Shown piece by piece: positions 1 to 7,746 of a stretch of 64,000 nucleotides of DNA. The position numbers and the translations under genes were made by a program. The notes under the pieces are model-generated. The model was given only the letters and a program-made list of their open reading frames with translations, searched no databases and was not told where the DNA came from. This DNA comes from Bacteroidales bacterium UBA6192. Its GTDB lineage: Bacteria; Bacteroidota; Bacteroidia; Bacteroidales; F082. The stretch spans positions 1 through 64,000 of the forward strand of contig DITE01000030.1 in the NCBI GenBank assembly GCA_002422725.1, read 5' to 3'. How positions within the stretch are numbered: the first letter of the stretch is position 1; each line of letters starts with the position of its first letter.

Positions 1-15
1 CGGATTACAAATCCG
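1..15. repeat. short palindrome at window edge, REP-like
   Basis: The window opens with CGGATT-ACA-AATCCG, a perfect 6-bp inverted repeat with a 3-base loop, followed by a GC-rich stretch. It resembles the extragenic palindromes often found between genes of Bacteroidota. The rest of the first 187 bases shows no convincing gene. Only one copy is visible here, so its repeat nature is an inference. Confidence 0.3.
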
Positions 16-187
16 CGCCAGCGGGAGAACTTATGCCGTCCATAATAACCCGTTTTTGTCTTGGATAGAATGTCACGTTGCTGCAATTCAGAAATCATCG
101 TAAACAACTTCATAGAAGTTTATTTCTCTTTCCTCAACATATTGTCTTTTTCGTAATTTCGCCCATATTTAACTGACACATCCTGCA

Positions 188-1360
188 ATGGAAATCCAAC
201 TGTATCTGCAGCCCTTAAATCCAACACTGATTGAAGCTGAAAATTATTCAGGGCGCCGCAACCTGTTGAACATCATAGATAAACATACTGAATCGCATTT
301 TCCTGATACGGACAAACCCGGACTTGCCATAGTTGGAGTGGAGGAGGACCGGGGCAATCCTGCCAATTCGTCAAGCGCTGCTGCCCCCGATGCGATACGC
401 AAGGCTTTTTATACGCTTTTCTGCCACTGGCCTGAACTACGTATCATTGACCTTGGAAATATCAAAGCCGGACACACCATCGAGGACACTTATTTTGCGC
501 TGAGTCAGGTAATCGGGCATCTTATCAGAAACAAGATGACCGTCATTATCCTTGGCGGCACACAGGACCTTACCTTTGCCAATTATCAGGCCTATGAAAA
601 CACCGGCCAGCTGGTGAACATTGCTTCTGTTGATCCGGCTTTTGATCTTGGCCAGGATGGCGAAGACCTGAACGCCCATTCCTATCTGAGCAAGATTATT
701 ATACACCAACCCAACTACCTGTTCAACTTCACCAACCTGGGTTACCAATCTTATTTTGTGGACGCTGATGCCATTAGCCTGATGAAAAACATGTTTTTTG
801 ATGTTTACAGGCTTGGTCTGGTTAAGGCTCAACCCGAAGAAACAGAGCCGGTTGTAAGAAATGCAGATATGTTGAGTTTCGATATTTCTTCCATCCGCGC
901 CAGCGATGCCCCGGGCAACGGACAACCCCTGCCTAACGGGTTTTCGGGCGAAGAGACATGCCGCATTTGTCGTTATGCCGGTATGAGCGACAAGCTAAGC
1001 AGTATTGGCATTTATGAATTCAATCCGGCTTACGACCGGCAAGGAATTACTGCTTCACTGATCGCTCAGATGATCTGGTATTTCATCGATGGTTTCGCGC
1101 ACAGGTTGGGCGATCTGCCAATAGAAGGAAGCAACGAGTTCGCCCGCTACAACGTCCGTATCGAAGGGCATGAAGAGGAAGTGGTGTTTCTGCGGAGCAA
1201 AAAAACCGATCGCTGGTGGATCGATTTGTCGTTTGGCCGCAAAGACAGGAAAAAGTACGAACGGCATCATTATGTTCCCTGCTCGAAAAATGACTACGAA
1301 AGTGCCCTAAAGGATGATATTCCTGATCGTTGGTGGCAGTTTTACCAAAAGCTGATGTAA
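188..1360 (+). CDS. arginase-superfamily (formimidoylglutamase-like) protein with degenerate metal site
   Basis: The 390-residue protein has the order of arginase/agmatinase/formimidoylglutamase motifs. The first is GGTQD at about 123-127 where GGDHS is usual. The second is SVDPAFD at 147-153 where a DAHxD motif is usual. The third is SFDISS at 230-235 where SFDxD is usual, followed by a YEFNP stretch near 276. Family members hydrolyse guanidino or formimidoyl groups with two Mn ions held by two His and four Asp. Here both His positions (Q126, A151) and one Asp (S234) are replaced, so two-metal hydrolysis looks doubtful. Bacteroidota genomes carry such proteins annotated as formimidoylglutamase. 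No hut genes lie nearby. The start is the first ATG after an AT-rich leader. Confidence 0.75.
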   Translation: MEIQLYLQPLNPTLIEAENYSGRRNLLNIIDKHTESHFPDTDKPGLAIVGVEEDRGNPANSSSAAAPDAIRKAFYTLFCHWPELRIIDLGNIKAGHTIEDTYFALSQVIGHLIRNKMTVIILGGTQDLTFANYQAYENTGQLVNIASVDPAFDLGQDGEDLNAHSYLSKIIIHQPNYLFNFTNLGYQSYFVDADAISLMKNMFFDVYRLGLVKAQPEETEPVVRNADMLSFDISSIRASDAPGNGQPLPNGFSGEETCRICRYAGMSDKLSSIGIYEFNPAYDRQGITASLIAQMIWYFIDGFAHRLGDLPIEGSNEFARYNVRIEGHEEEVVFLRSKKTDRWWIDLSFGRKDRKKYERHHYVPCSKNDYESALKDDIPDRWWQFYQKLM

Positions 1361-1371
1361 ATGACGAAGAT

Positions 1372-1428
1372 TTGTTGAATTGTTGGTTTAATAAGGTAGA
1401 AGTAATCTGCTCATCCAACGATCAACAA
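1372..1428. terminator. possible weak hairpin between convergent genes
   Basis: TTGTTG and GTTGG at 1372-1386 can pair with CCAAC and CAACAA at 1415-1428, giving a hairpin with an internal loop between the arginase-like gene and ruvC, which converge. There is no good T-run, so this is a weak call. Confidence 0.25.
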
Positions 1429-1497
1429 TCTGCGTTCAACACGGGCATGCTAAACTCCGGATAAGATTAATCTATTAAATAGTAATAAGTTGGCTGT

Positions 1498-2049
1498 TTA
1501 ACCAAGCCGATCAGGGTTTTGCGACAGAAAGGCTTTCCAGCCGGTGAAGGATGTTCCGCCAGCGACTTTTCCCGATTGAAAATAATGGCATACTGCTGCT
1601 GCCAGTCCGTCGGTTGCATCCAGAAACTCAGGTTGTTCTTTGATATTTAAAAGGGTTTGCAGCATGGCACTTACCTGCTCCTTGGAGGCATTGCCGTTGC
1701 CCGTGATGGATTGTTTTATTTTCCGTGGACTGTATTCAAAAATGGGAATATCACAGTACAAGGCGGCTGCCATCGCTACCCCTTGTGCCCGGCCCAGTTT
1801 GAGCATGGATTGGATGTTCTTGCCGAAAAATGGTGCTTCCACGGCAAGTTCATCAGGATGGTGCTCACGTATCAGCTCCAGGGTGCGGTCGAATATCTTT
1901 TTCAGCTTGATGGCCTGATTGGGGTACTTTCCGAGCTTTAATACACCCATTACCATCATTTCCATGACATTGCCTTTCTGGTGGATGAGACCGTAGCCCA
2001 TGATGGTGGTGCCGGGGTCGATGCCGAGAATTATTCGGTCAGTTTTCAA
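1498..2049 (-). CDS. ruvC: Holliday junction endodeoxyribonuclease RuvC
   Basis: RuvC resolves Holliday junctions during recombination and repair as a dimer with RuvAB. The 183-residue length fits the family. The RNase H-like active-site acids are visible: D11 in GIDPGTT, E71 in VEAPFFGKN, and D144 and D147 in DATDGLAAA, followed by H155. The reading frame starts with TTG followed by AAA, and no in-frame ATG precedes the catalytic D11. The gene stands alone, divergent from the flippase-like gene with only 23 bases between start codons, so the two promoters must overlap or lie inside the coding regions. Confidence 0.95.
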   Translation of the reverse strand: MKTDRIILGIDPGTTIMGYGLIHQKGNVMEMMVMGVLKLGKYPNQAIKLKKIFDRTLELIREHHPDELAVEAPFFGKNIQSMLKLGRAQGVAMAAALYCDIPIFEYSPRKIKQSITGNGNASKEQVSAMLQTLLNIKEQPEFLDATDGLAAAVCHYFQSGKVAGGTSFTGWKAFLSQNPDRLG

Positions 2050-2072
2050 TTTTTATTCAGATATTCGCAGTA

Positions 2073-3098
2073 ATGAAAGCAAAAGTACGCAAAAGGATCA
2101 ACATACTTATCCGCCTGCTCATCATGTTGGTGACTGTGTTGTTTCTGTATGATCAGATCTTTTATCGGCGCGACTTTTCATCTATTATAGACTTGATTGT
2201 CAATTTGTTTCATTCCTCCCGTTTCTATTCCTACATGGCTGTGTTGTTCGTGATGATGATCGTTAATCAGGCACTTGAAACCTTTAAGTGGAAACTGCTG
2301 ATCGACAAACTCGAAATCGTTGGTTTTAACCGGGCGTTCACAGCCATCCTGACAGGCATAGCCGTTAGTATGTTTATGCCAAACCGGACGGGGGATTATT
2401 TCGGACGGGTGTTTATCCTCGAACGTTCAAGTCACGTAAAAGCGATTCTGGTAACCATAATTGGCAGTTACGCACAACTGCTCACAACGATGATTGCCGG
2501 CTGTCTGGGTCTGATTTTTTTTCTGCCCGTATATTATCACGAAACACTTGTCCTTCATCCCTGGATGTATGCCGCTATGATGGTTGTGGTTTCCATTACA
2601 CTCGCGGCAGCAACACTGCTCTATTTTAACGTCCCACTGCTGAACGAACTGCTGGCTGCCATTTTTCGAAAAAAGTATGAAAAGCTACTGGAATATACGG
2701 GAGTTTTTGCATTGTACTCTCGTGTCGAACTGCTCAACTTGTTGCTTCTCAGCATAGCCCGTTATCTGGTTTTCAGTTTTCAGTTCTATCTGTTACTCAT
2801 ACTTTTCGAAGTCAATATCGGATATTTACCCGCCATGATGCTCATTGCTATCAGCTATCTGATTCTCACCCTGATACCAACCCTTGCCCTGACCGAACTA
2901 GGCGTAAGGGGTTCTGTAAGCTACTATCTCTTCGGGCTCTATTTTACCATGGGTGGCCTGTGGAACGAAACAACAGGTATGGCTATACTCGCAGCGTCGT
3001 CTTCACTATGGATGATAAACATTGCTTTGCCGGCTTTACTGGGAATATTGTTTGTTTACCGTCTCAAATTTATCCGAAGAAATGATGTTGCCGGTTGA
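2073..3098 (+). CDS. flippase-like integral membrane protein (LPG_synthase_TM/UPF0104 family)
   Basis: This 341-residue protein is almost wholly hydrophobic, with about eight predicted membrane spans. It matches the lysylphosphatidylglycerol synthase transmembrane domain family, including a conserved NRTGDYFGR stretch near 109-117 and an ALTELGVRGS stretch near 274-283. It has no C-terminal aminoacyl-transferase domain, so it is not a full MprF. Related stand-alone proteins are thought to flip lipids or polyprenyl-linked sugars. The next gene, a family 2 glycosyltransferase, overlaps its end by 17 bases. The pair therefore probably works on the same membrane lipid or glycolipid. The exact substrate cannot be read from sequence. 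Confidence 0.8.
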   Translation: MKAKVRKRINILIRLLIMLVTVLFLYDQIFYRRDFSSIIDLIVNLFHSSRFYSYMAVLFVMMIVNQALETFKWKLLIDKLEIVGFNRAFTAILTGIAVSMFMPNRTGDYFGRVFILERSSHVKAILVTIIGSYAQLLTTMIAGCLGLIFFLPVYYHETLVLHPWMYAAMMVVVSITLAAATLLYFNVPLLNELLAAIFRKKYEKLLEYTGVFALYSRVELLNLLLLSIARYLVFSFQFYLLLILFEVNIGYLPAMMLIAISYLILTLIPTLALTELGVRGSVSYYLFGLYFTMGGLWNETTGMAILAASSSLWMINIALPALLGILFVYRLKFIRRNDVAG

Positions 3099-4248
3099 GA
3101 TACTCATGTGGCTTGTTCGCCTGGTTGGCATATTGGGCATGTTGTATTTAATACTTATCAGCCTGTATACCATCGGATGGTATTTCAAACCATTGCCGGT
3201 AGCTGAAGAAGCAAATGACCACACTACCGACCATGCCTTCCGGGTAAGTATCCTGATTGCCGCCCGCAATGAGCAGGAAAACATTTCCTTACTGCTCCAT
3301 GATCTCCACCAGCAGCGATACAACCACAAACTCATGGAAATCATTCTAGTGGATGATCATTCAACTGACGCTACATCATCCAGGGCACTTCAGTTTATTC
3401 AGGAACATCCCAATTTCAATTGTCAGCTTATTGCCTCGGAGAAGCATGGAAAAAAAGCCGCACTTTCACAGGCATTGAAAAAGGCAAAGAATGAAATCGT
3501 GTTGTTCACTGATGCGGATTGCCGGCTCGGTCCGGGATGGGTAAGCACCATGCTTTCCGTTTTCAAACATGACCACATCAGGCTTGCCCTTGGCCCGGTT
3601 CTGATTGATCCGGCAGCGTCGTTGTTCGGCAGGCTTCAGGCGCTCGAGATGATCAGTCTGACAGGATCAACTGCAGGTTCGTGTGATCTGGGTTTTCCGG
3701 TAATGGCCAATGGGGCCAACCTTGGTTTCCGTCGTTCGGTGGGTAACGAGCAGGACTACCATGATTTTTCAAACTGGTATACTTCAGGTGATGATGTTTT
3801 CCTGATGCTATCGGTGATAAGAAAGTATGGAAGAAAAGCAGTTATGTTTGCAAAATCGACCGATGCCATTGTCAGAACAGAGCCTGCCGGTGGCTTAATG
3901 CCGTTTTTTCAGCAACGGTTGCGGTGGGTTTCCAAAAGTCGGGGCTACAACCATCCAATGATCGTCATACCTGCATTGATCGTTGGGTTTTTTAACCTAA
4001 GCCTGGTTTTTGTGCTCTTGTCGGGTATTTTTGAGCCGGCGATGTTGTTGGTCTACCTGCTTTTTGTCGGGTTTAAAACTTTTGTGGATTATCCGGTTTT
4101 GCTTGCTACGAGCCGGTTCATGAAACGAACCAACTTACTTGTGTTGATCTTTCCATTGCAGTTAATCTACCCTGTTTATGTTGCATTGAGCGGAATAGCC
4201 GGACTTCTGTTGCCTTTTACCTGGAAAGGAAGGAGTTACAGGAAATAA
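3082..4248 (+). CDS. membrane-associated family 2 glycosyltransferase
   Basis: The protein has an N-terminal membrane segment, then a GT-A fold. The fold shows a nucleotide-sugar region SILIAARNEQEN, a VDDHSTD stretch, the metal-binding DAD within LFTDADCR, and a QQRLRW motif (QxxRW) before two or three C-terminal membrane spans. This layout is typical of processive or polyprenol-linked GT2 enzymes. I chose the ATG at 3082. An upstream in-frame ATG at 3022 would add 20 unconserved-looking residues and deepen the overlap with the previous gene. The overlap at 3082-3098 suggests translational coupling with the flippase-like protein. Acceptor and sugar are unknown. Confidence 0.85.
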   Translation: MMLPVEILMWLVRLVGILGMLYLILISLYTIGWYFKPLPVAEEANDHTTDHAFRVSILIAARNEQENISLLLHDLHQQRYNHKLMEIILVDDHSTDATSSRALQFIQEHPNFNCQLIASEKHGKKAALSQALKKAKNEIVLFTDADCRLGPGWVSTMLSVFKHDHIRLALGPVLIDPAASLFGRLQALEMISLTGSTAGSCDLGFPVMANGANLGFRRSVGNEQDYHDFSNWYTSGDDVFLMLSVIRKYGRKAVMFAKSTDAIVRTEPAGGLMPFFQQRLRWVSKSRGYNHPMIVIPALIVGFFNLSLVFVLLSGIFEPAMLLVYLLFVGFKTFVDYPVLLATSRFMKRTNLLVLIFPLQLIYPVYVALSGIAGLLLPFTWKGRSYRK

Positions 4249-4283
4249 ATATGGCTCAACCTGCAATGAAGGATGAGCCATAT
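4249..4283. terminator. bidirectional terminator hairpin
   Basis: ATATGGCTCA at 4249-4258 and TGAGCCATAT at 4274-4283 form a perfect 10-bp stem with a 15-base loop. It lies between the convergent glycosyltransferase and ornithine carbamoyltransferase genes, starting right at the glycosyltransferase stop. Flanking bases are AT-rich but there is no long T-run. Confidence 0.65.
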
Positions 4284-4301
4284 CATTAATTATGCTGTGT
4301 G

Positions 4302-5303
4302 TTACGATCCCAGGGTAGCAACCATCACTGCCTTGATGGTGTGCATACGGTTTTCGGCTTCGTCGAACACCAAAGATGCAGGTGACTCGAACACTTCGTC
4401 ATTTACTTCCATAGCCTCAATGCCAAATTTCTGGAAAATCTGCTCGCCCATGGTTGTTTCACGGTTGTGGAAAGCAGGCAGACAGTGCAGGAATTTAACA
4501 TCCGGGTTTCCGGTTTTTTCCATCATGGATTTGTTCACCTGATAAGGAAGCATAAGCTTGATGCGTTCTTCCCAAACATGATCAGGTTCGCCCATCGACA
4601 CCCAAACATCGGTATACAGAAAATCAACCCCTTTTACGCCTTCGTCAACGCTTTCGGTGAGGGTAATTTTTGCTCCGGTTGTTTTGGCAATTTCGCGGCA
4701 GGTGGCCACCAGTTCTTCGTTGGGCCAGTTTTGTTTCGGTGCTACTGCCCTGAAATTCATGCCCATTTTTGCGGCACCTACCATCAGCGAATTGCCCATA
4801 TTGTTGCGTGCATCGCCACAATATGCAAAGCTGACCTGATTGAGGGGTTTGTTGCTATGTTCCATCATGGTGAGGAAGTCGGCCAGAATCTGAGTAGGAT
4901 GAAACTCGTTGGTGAGACCGTTCCAGACCGGAACACCGGCATATTTCCCGAGTTCCTCAACGATCGACTGACCATAGCCGCGATATTCAATGCCATCGTA
5001 CATACGACCCAGCACACGGGCAGTGTCTTTCATCGATTCTTTCTTGCCAATCTGCGAACCTGAGGGTCCCAGATAGGTCACATGCGCTCCCTGATCGAGG
5101 GCAGCAACTTCAAACGCGCAACGGGTGCGTGTGGAGTCCTTTTCGAAAATCAGGGCAATGTTTTTGCCTTTTAAACGCTGTTGTTCTATCCCTGCGTACT
5201 TTGCTTTTTTGAGGTCGAGAGCCAGGTCGAGCAAAAATTTGATTTCCTGTGGAGTGAAATCAAGCAATTTTAAAAAATTTCGGTTTCTTAGATTAAACGC
5301 CAT
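4302..5303 (-). CDS. argF: ornithine carbamoyltransferase
   Basis: The enzyme joins carbamoyl phosphate and ornithine to citrulline, in arginine synthesis or, in reverse, arginine breakdown. The 333 residues carry the carbamoyl-phosphate loop STRTR at 57-61, HPTQ at 134-137, the ornithine-binding D231 with SMG at 235-237, and HCLP at 272-275 with the catalytic Cys. The SMG motif marks true ornithine substrate rather than the acetyl- or succinyl-ornithine used by some Bacteroidota. The gene is monocistronic here, with no arginine deiminase or carbamate kinase beside it. The anabolic ArgF or catabolic ArcB role is therefore open. Its promoter carries a perfect palindrome (see 5381-5400). Confidence 0.92.
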   Translation of the reverse strand: MAFNLRNRNFLKLLDFTPQEIKFLLDLALDLKKAKYAGIEQQRLKGKNIALIFEKDSTRTRCAFEVAALDQGAHVTYLGPSGSQIGKKESMKDTARVLGRMYDGIEYRGYGQSIVEELGKYAGVPVWNGLTNEFHPTQILADFLTMMEHSNKPLNQVSFAYCGDARNNMGNSLMVGAAKMGMNFRAVAPKQNWPNEELVATCREIAKTTGAKITLTESVDEGVKGVDFLYTDVWVSMGEPDHVWEERIKLMLPYQVNKSMMEKTGNPDVKFLHCLPAFHNRETTMGEQIFQKFGIEAMEVNDEVFESPASLVFDEAENRMHTIKAVMVATLGS

Positions 5304-5366
5304 AACTATTCGGGTTTTGTGATTATAATGAATTGATATTTCAGATTATACGTCATTTTCTGTTGG

Positions 5367-5400
5367 CAAAATTACATATTTTTGTGAAATAATTCACAAA
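5367..5400 (-). promoter_or_regulatory. promoter of ornithine carbamoyltransferase
   Basis: Read on the minus strand, TTTG (5400-5397) is followed after 22 bases by TAATTTTG (5374-5367). This matches the Bacteroidota housekeeping promoter pattern TTG-N17..23-TANNTTTG. The start codon lies about 64 bases downstream. The -33 element lies inside the palindrome at 5381-5400. Confidence 0.7.
5381..5400. promoter_or_regulatory. perfect palindromic operator, CRP/FNR-like
   Basis: TTTGTGAA-ATAA-TTCACAAA is a perfect inverted repeat with 8-base arms. It contains TGTGA-N6-TCACA, the textbook half-site layout of CRP/FNR-family regulators. It covers the -33 element of the carbamoyltransferase promoter, which suggests repression or promoter-overlapping control. 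An arginine-repressor box has wider spacing (TGAAT-N4-ATTCA), so it fits less well. Confidence 0.6.
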
Positions 5401-5662
5401 GAGTCTTACAACAATCGGCCAAACCAATACGACAAATCCTCTCCATTGTTGGCGATCATATGTTTGCGGGCAGAAGCAATTTTTACTTCATAATCTTTCA
5501 AATGACTATAGCATGATTTTCAGCGATTTTTAGCCTCCATAATGTCGGTTAAGCCAAAGAACATGATCAGGATGTGTTGAAGGATGATCCTGTCATTCAT
5601 TGCTGTTATGGAAATCCCAATAACCAAATAATTATTAAATCTGATTGGCAACAGAGTTTCAC

Positions 5663-5670
5663 TAATTTTG
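5663..5670 (+). promoter_or_regulatory. -7 element just upstream of the DUF3109 start
   Basis: TAATTTTG matches TANNTTTG exactly and ends only five bases before the ATG at 5676. No -33 TTG with normal spacing is seen; the nearest, at 5645, leaves 15 bases. If used, the transcript would be nearly leaderless. Confidence 0.4.
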
Positions 5671-5675
5671 CCGTC

Positions 5676-6248
5676 ATGCTGATCATCGACAATACCATAG
5701 TAACCGATTCGTTTCTCGACGCTAACTTTATTTGCGACCTGCCACGTTGCAAGGGCGACTGTTGCGTGAAAGGCGATGCGGGAGCACCTCTCGAAAGCAA
5801 CGAGATCAGCCTGCTCACTGACCAGTTTGAAAACATCAAACCGTTTATGAGTGAGGAAGGAATTCGTGCGGTTGAAGAACAGGGTGTTTTTGATTATGAT
5901 ATTCTTGGCAATTTCGTCACTCCGTTAATCAATGGCCGTGAATGCGCCTTCACGGGATTTCATCCCAATGACGTAAGCTTTTGTGCCATAGAAAAAGCCT
6001 GGCTGGCTGGAAAATCAGATTTCCGTAAACCTGTAAGCTGTCATTTATACCCGGTCAGGCTTGTTGAAAAAGATGGATTTATTCATATTACCTACCATCA
6101 ATGGAGCATCTGTCTGCCTGCAGTGCGTAAGGGAAACAAGGCCGGCACTCCTCTCTATGTTTTTCTGAAAGACGCATTGGTAAGGCGGTTTGGTGAGGCC
6201 TGGTATGCCAGCCTGGAGTTGGAGTTAAAACGAAGAAAAAAAACCTGA
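5676..6248 (+). CDS. DUF3109 family cysteine-rich protein
   Basis: The 190-residue protein fits the DUF3109 family common in Bacteroidota, related to YkgJ-type metal-chelating proteins. Eight cysteines sit in the expected order: ICDLPRCKGDCC near the N-terminus, ECAF, SFCAIEKAW, PVSCHLYPVR and SICLPA. They probably bind an iron-sulfur cluster or zinc, but the biochemical role is unknown. I chose the ATG at 5676 because the conserved family start (M-x-I-x-N-x-I) begins there. The upstream in-frame ATG at 5574 would add 34 residues of non-conserved sequence. The 372 bases between the carbamoyltransferase and this start hold the promoter and palindrome described separately and nothing else I can name. 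Confidence 0.8.
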   Translation: MLIIDNTIVTDSFLDANFICDLPRCKGDCCVKGDAGAPLESNEISLLTDQFENIKPFMSEEGIRAVEEQGVFDYDILGNFVTPLINGRECAFTGFHPNDVSFCAIEKAWLAGKSDFRKPVSCHLYPVRLVEKDGFIHITYHQWSICLPAVRKGNKAGTPLYVFLKDALVRRFGEAWYASLELELKRRKKT

Positions 6249-6300
6249 CCCCTTTTTTGAAGCAATTATTTTAGCCAATTAAGAAATTGACAAAATCAGA

Positions 6301-7746
6301 TCACTCAACCCATAGAACCGAGTTTCCGGTTCCGTATTCGTTTTCTTCCCACAGTGGATTGGCTTCGTCGAGTATCCATTTGCCGTCGACAACAAACTTA
6401 TAAGAATACCTTCCTGGTTTCAGGTTGACAGGCAAAACCCACCCATCATCACTTTTAAACATCTGGTAGCCGCTGTGCGACCAGCCATTGAAACTTCCGC
6501 TTACGATCACATTTTTGGCATCGGGATAATCCTTTAGTCTGAAGGTGAAACTTGGCTTAAAAGAGATGAAGGAATTGGTAAAATCGCCCGATCCTGTTGT
6601 TAACGGGTTGTCCGGATCCGTAATCCATTTTCCGTCAACAACAAATTTATACTCATAATTCCCGGCACCCAGCACATAAGGAAACTCCCAGCCATCAGTT
6701 GTTTTCTCCATGATCAGTTCATCAGGGTTCCAGTTATTAAAGGAACCGGCAAGCGCAACCTTTTTCGCCTGCGGATAAGCTTTCAGCCTGAACACCAATG
6801 TGTCGCCAATACCCATAAAGGAGTTCAGATTGCCTCTGCCATCTGAGCGCGTCACCTTGTTGCCCGGATCGGTCATCCATTCACCATCAACAATGAATTT
6901 ATAGGCATGAGTGCCTTCTCTGAGAAAAATTGGCAATTCCCAGCCCAGCCCGTTTTGTAGCATGCGTAGTTCTTTCTCTTTCCAGCCGTTGAAACTGCCG
7001 GTAACAAAAACCCTTTTTGCCAGTCGGTGACCAAATAGCCTGAAATAGTGATTGGTCATAAATACTACTGAATTGTAGCCATGATGACCATCTCTCTCCT
7101 TGATTTTATTGTTGAGATCGTGTTGCCATTTTCCGTCAATGATATACTTGTACAGGTACTTTCCGGGAACAAGGTCAAGGCATATCGTCCAGCCTGAATC
7201 TACTGCTTGCATAGGGTGTTGCATGGTGCTCCACTGATTGAAGGATCCCGAAATATACACTGCTTTAGCATGAAGGTTGCCGGGCAGGAAAAAACAGGCT
7301 TTGTTGTCCCGGATAATCCATGCATTCGCCTTGCTGAAGGTGTTGACTCCATAATCAGCATATTCGGCTACAATCCTGGTTTCTTTCCCGGATAGTTTAT
7401 CGTCGATCAGAAACACATCAGCGTACCAAACCGGAGGAGGCGATGGTGGTTGTAAAGATTTTGACAACTCAACAACACCCGGTTTAACTAAGGTGCTCGT
7501 CCAGTAAGTGCAGTCAGAAATATGCTTAAATTTTCCTTCAAAGATTGCTTTGATAAGTAAACTATCCAGATCGTATAAGGAAGCAAAGGTTGATATTTGC
7601 TCCTCGGTCCACTTCAGGTTAATGGTAAGCACGAACCTACCATTCTCGAACCTCCCCGCTGTTTCAGGCTTGTGCTGCGCAAACAAAGTGCCGGCCATGA
7701 GAAGAATGGCTATAAAATGTATCCAAAAAACGGGTCTATTCTTCAT
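6301..7746 (-). CDS. exported protein with four tandem AMPK-type glycogen-binding (CBM48/E-set) modules
   Basis: After a signal peptide (cleavage near FAQ-H, residue 24) and a unique region to about residue 145, four modules of about 83 residues follow. Each has GSFNxW (W172, W255, W339, W422), a Y-x-YK motif (K200, K283, K367, K450) and DGxW (W207, W290, W374, W457). These correspond to the sugar-contacting Trp, Lys and Trp of the AMP-kinase beta glycogen-binding domain, so all four modules look able to bind alpha-glucan. There is no catalytic domain and no T9SS tail. Its start overlaps the end of the upstream aspartic protease gene by 11 bases, so the two are co-translated. It may be a periplasmic or surface glucan-binding scaffold. 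Confidence 0.8.
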   Translation of the reverse strand: MKNRPVFWIHFIAILLMAGTLFAQHKPETAGRFENGRFVLTINLKWTEEQISTFASLYDLDSLLIKAIFEGKFKHISDCTYWTSTLVKPGVVELSKSLQPPSPPPVWYADVFLIDDKLSGKETRIVAEYADYGVNTFSKANAWIIRDNKACFFLPGNLHAKAVYISGSFNQWSTMQHPMQAVDSGWTICLDLVPGKYLYKYIIDGKWQHDLNNKIKERDGHHGYNSVVFMTNHYFRLFGHRLAKRVFVTGSFNGWKEKELRMLQNGLGWELPIFLREGTHAYKFIVDGEWMTDPGNKVTRSDGRGNLNSFMGIGDTLVFRLKAYPQAKKVALAGSFNNWNPDELIMEKTTDGWEFPYVLGAGNYEYKFVVDGKWITDPDNPLTTGSGDFTNSFISFKPSFTFRLKDYPDAKNVIVSGSFNGWSHSGYQMFKSDDGWVLPVNLKPGRYSYKFVVDGKWILDEANPLWEENEYGTGNSVLWVE

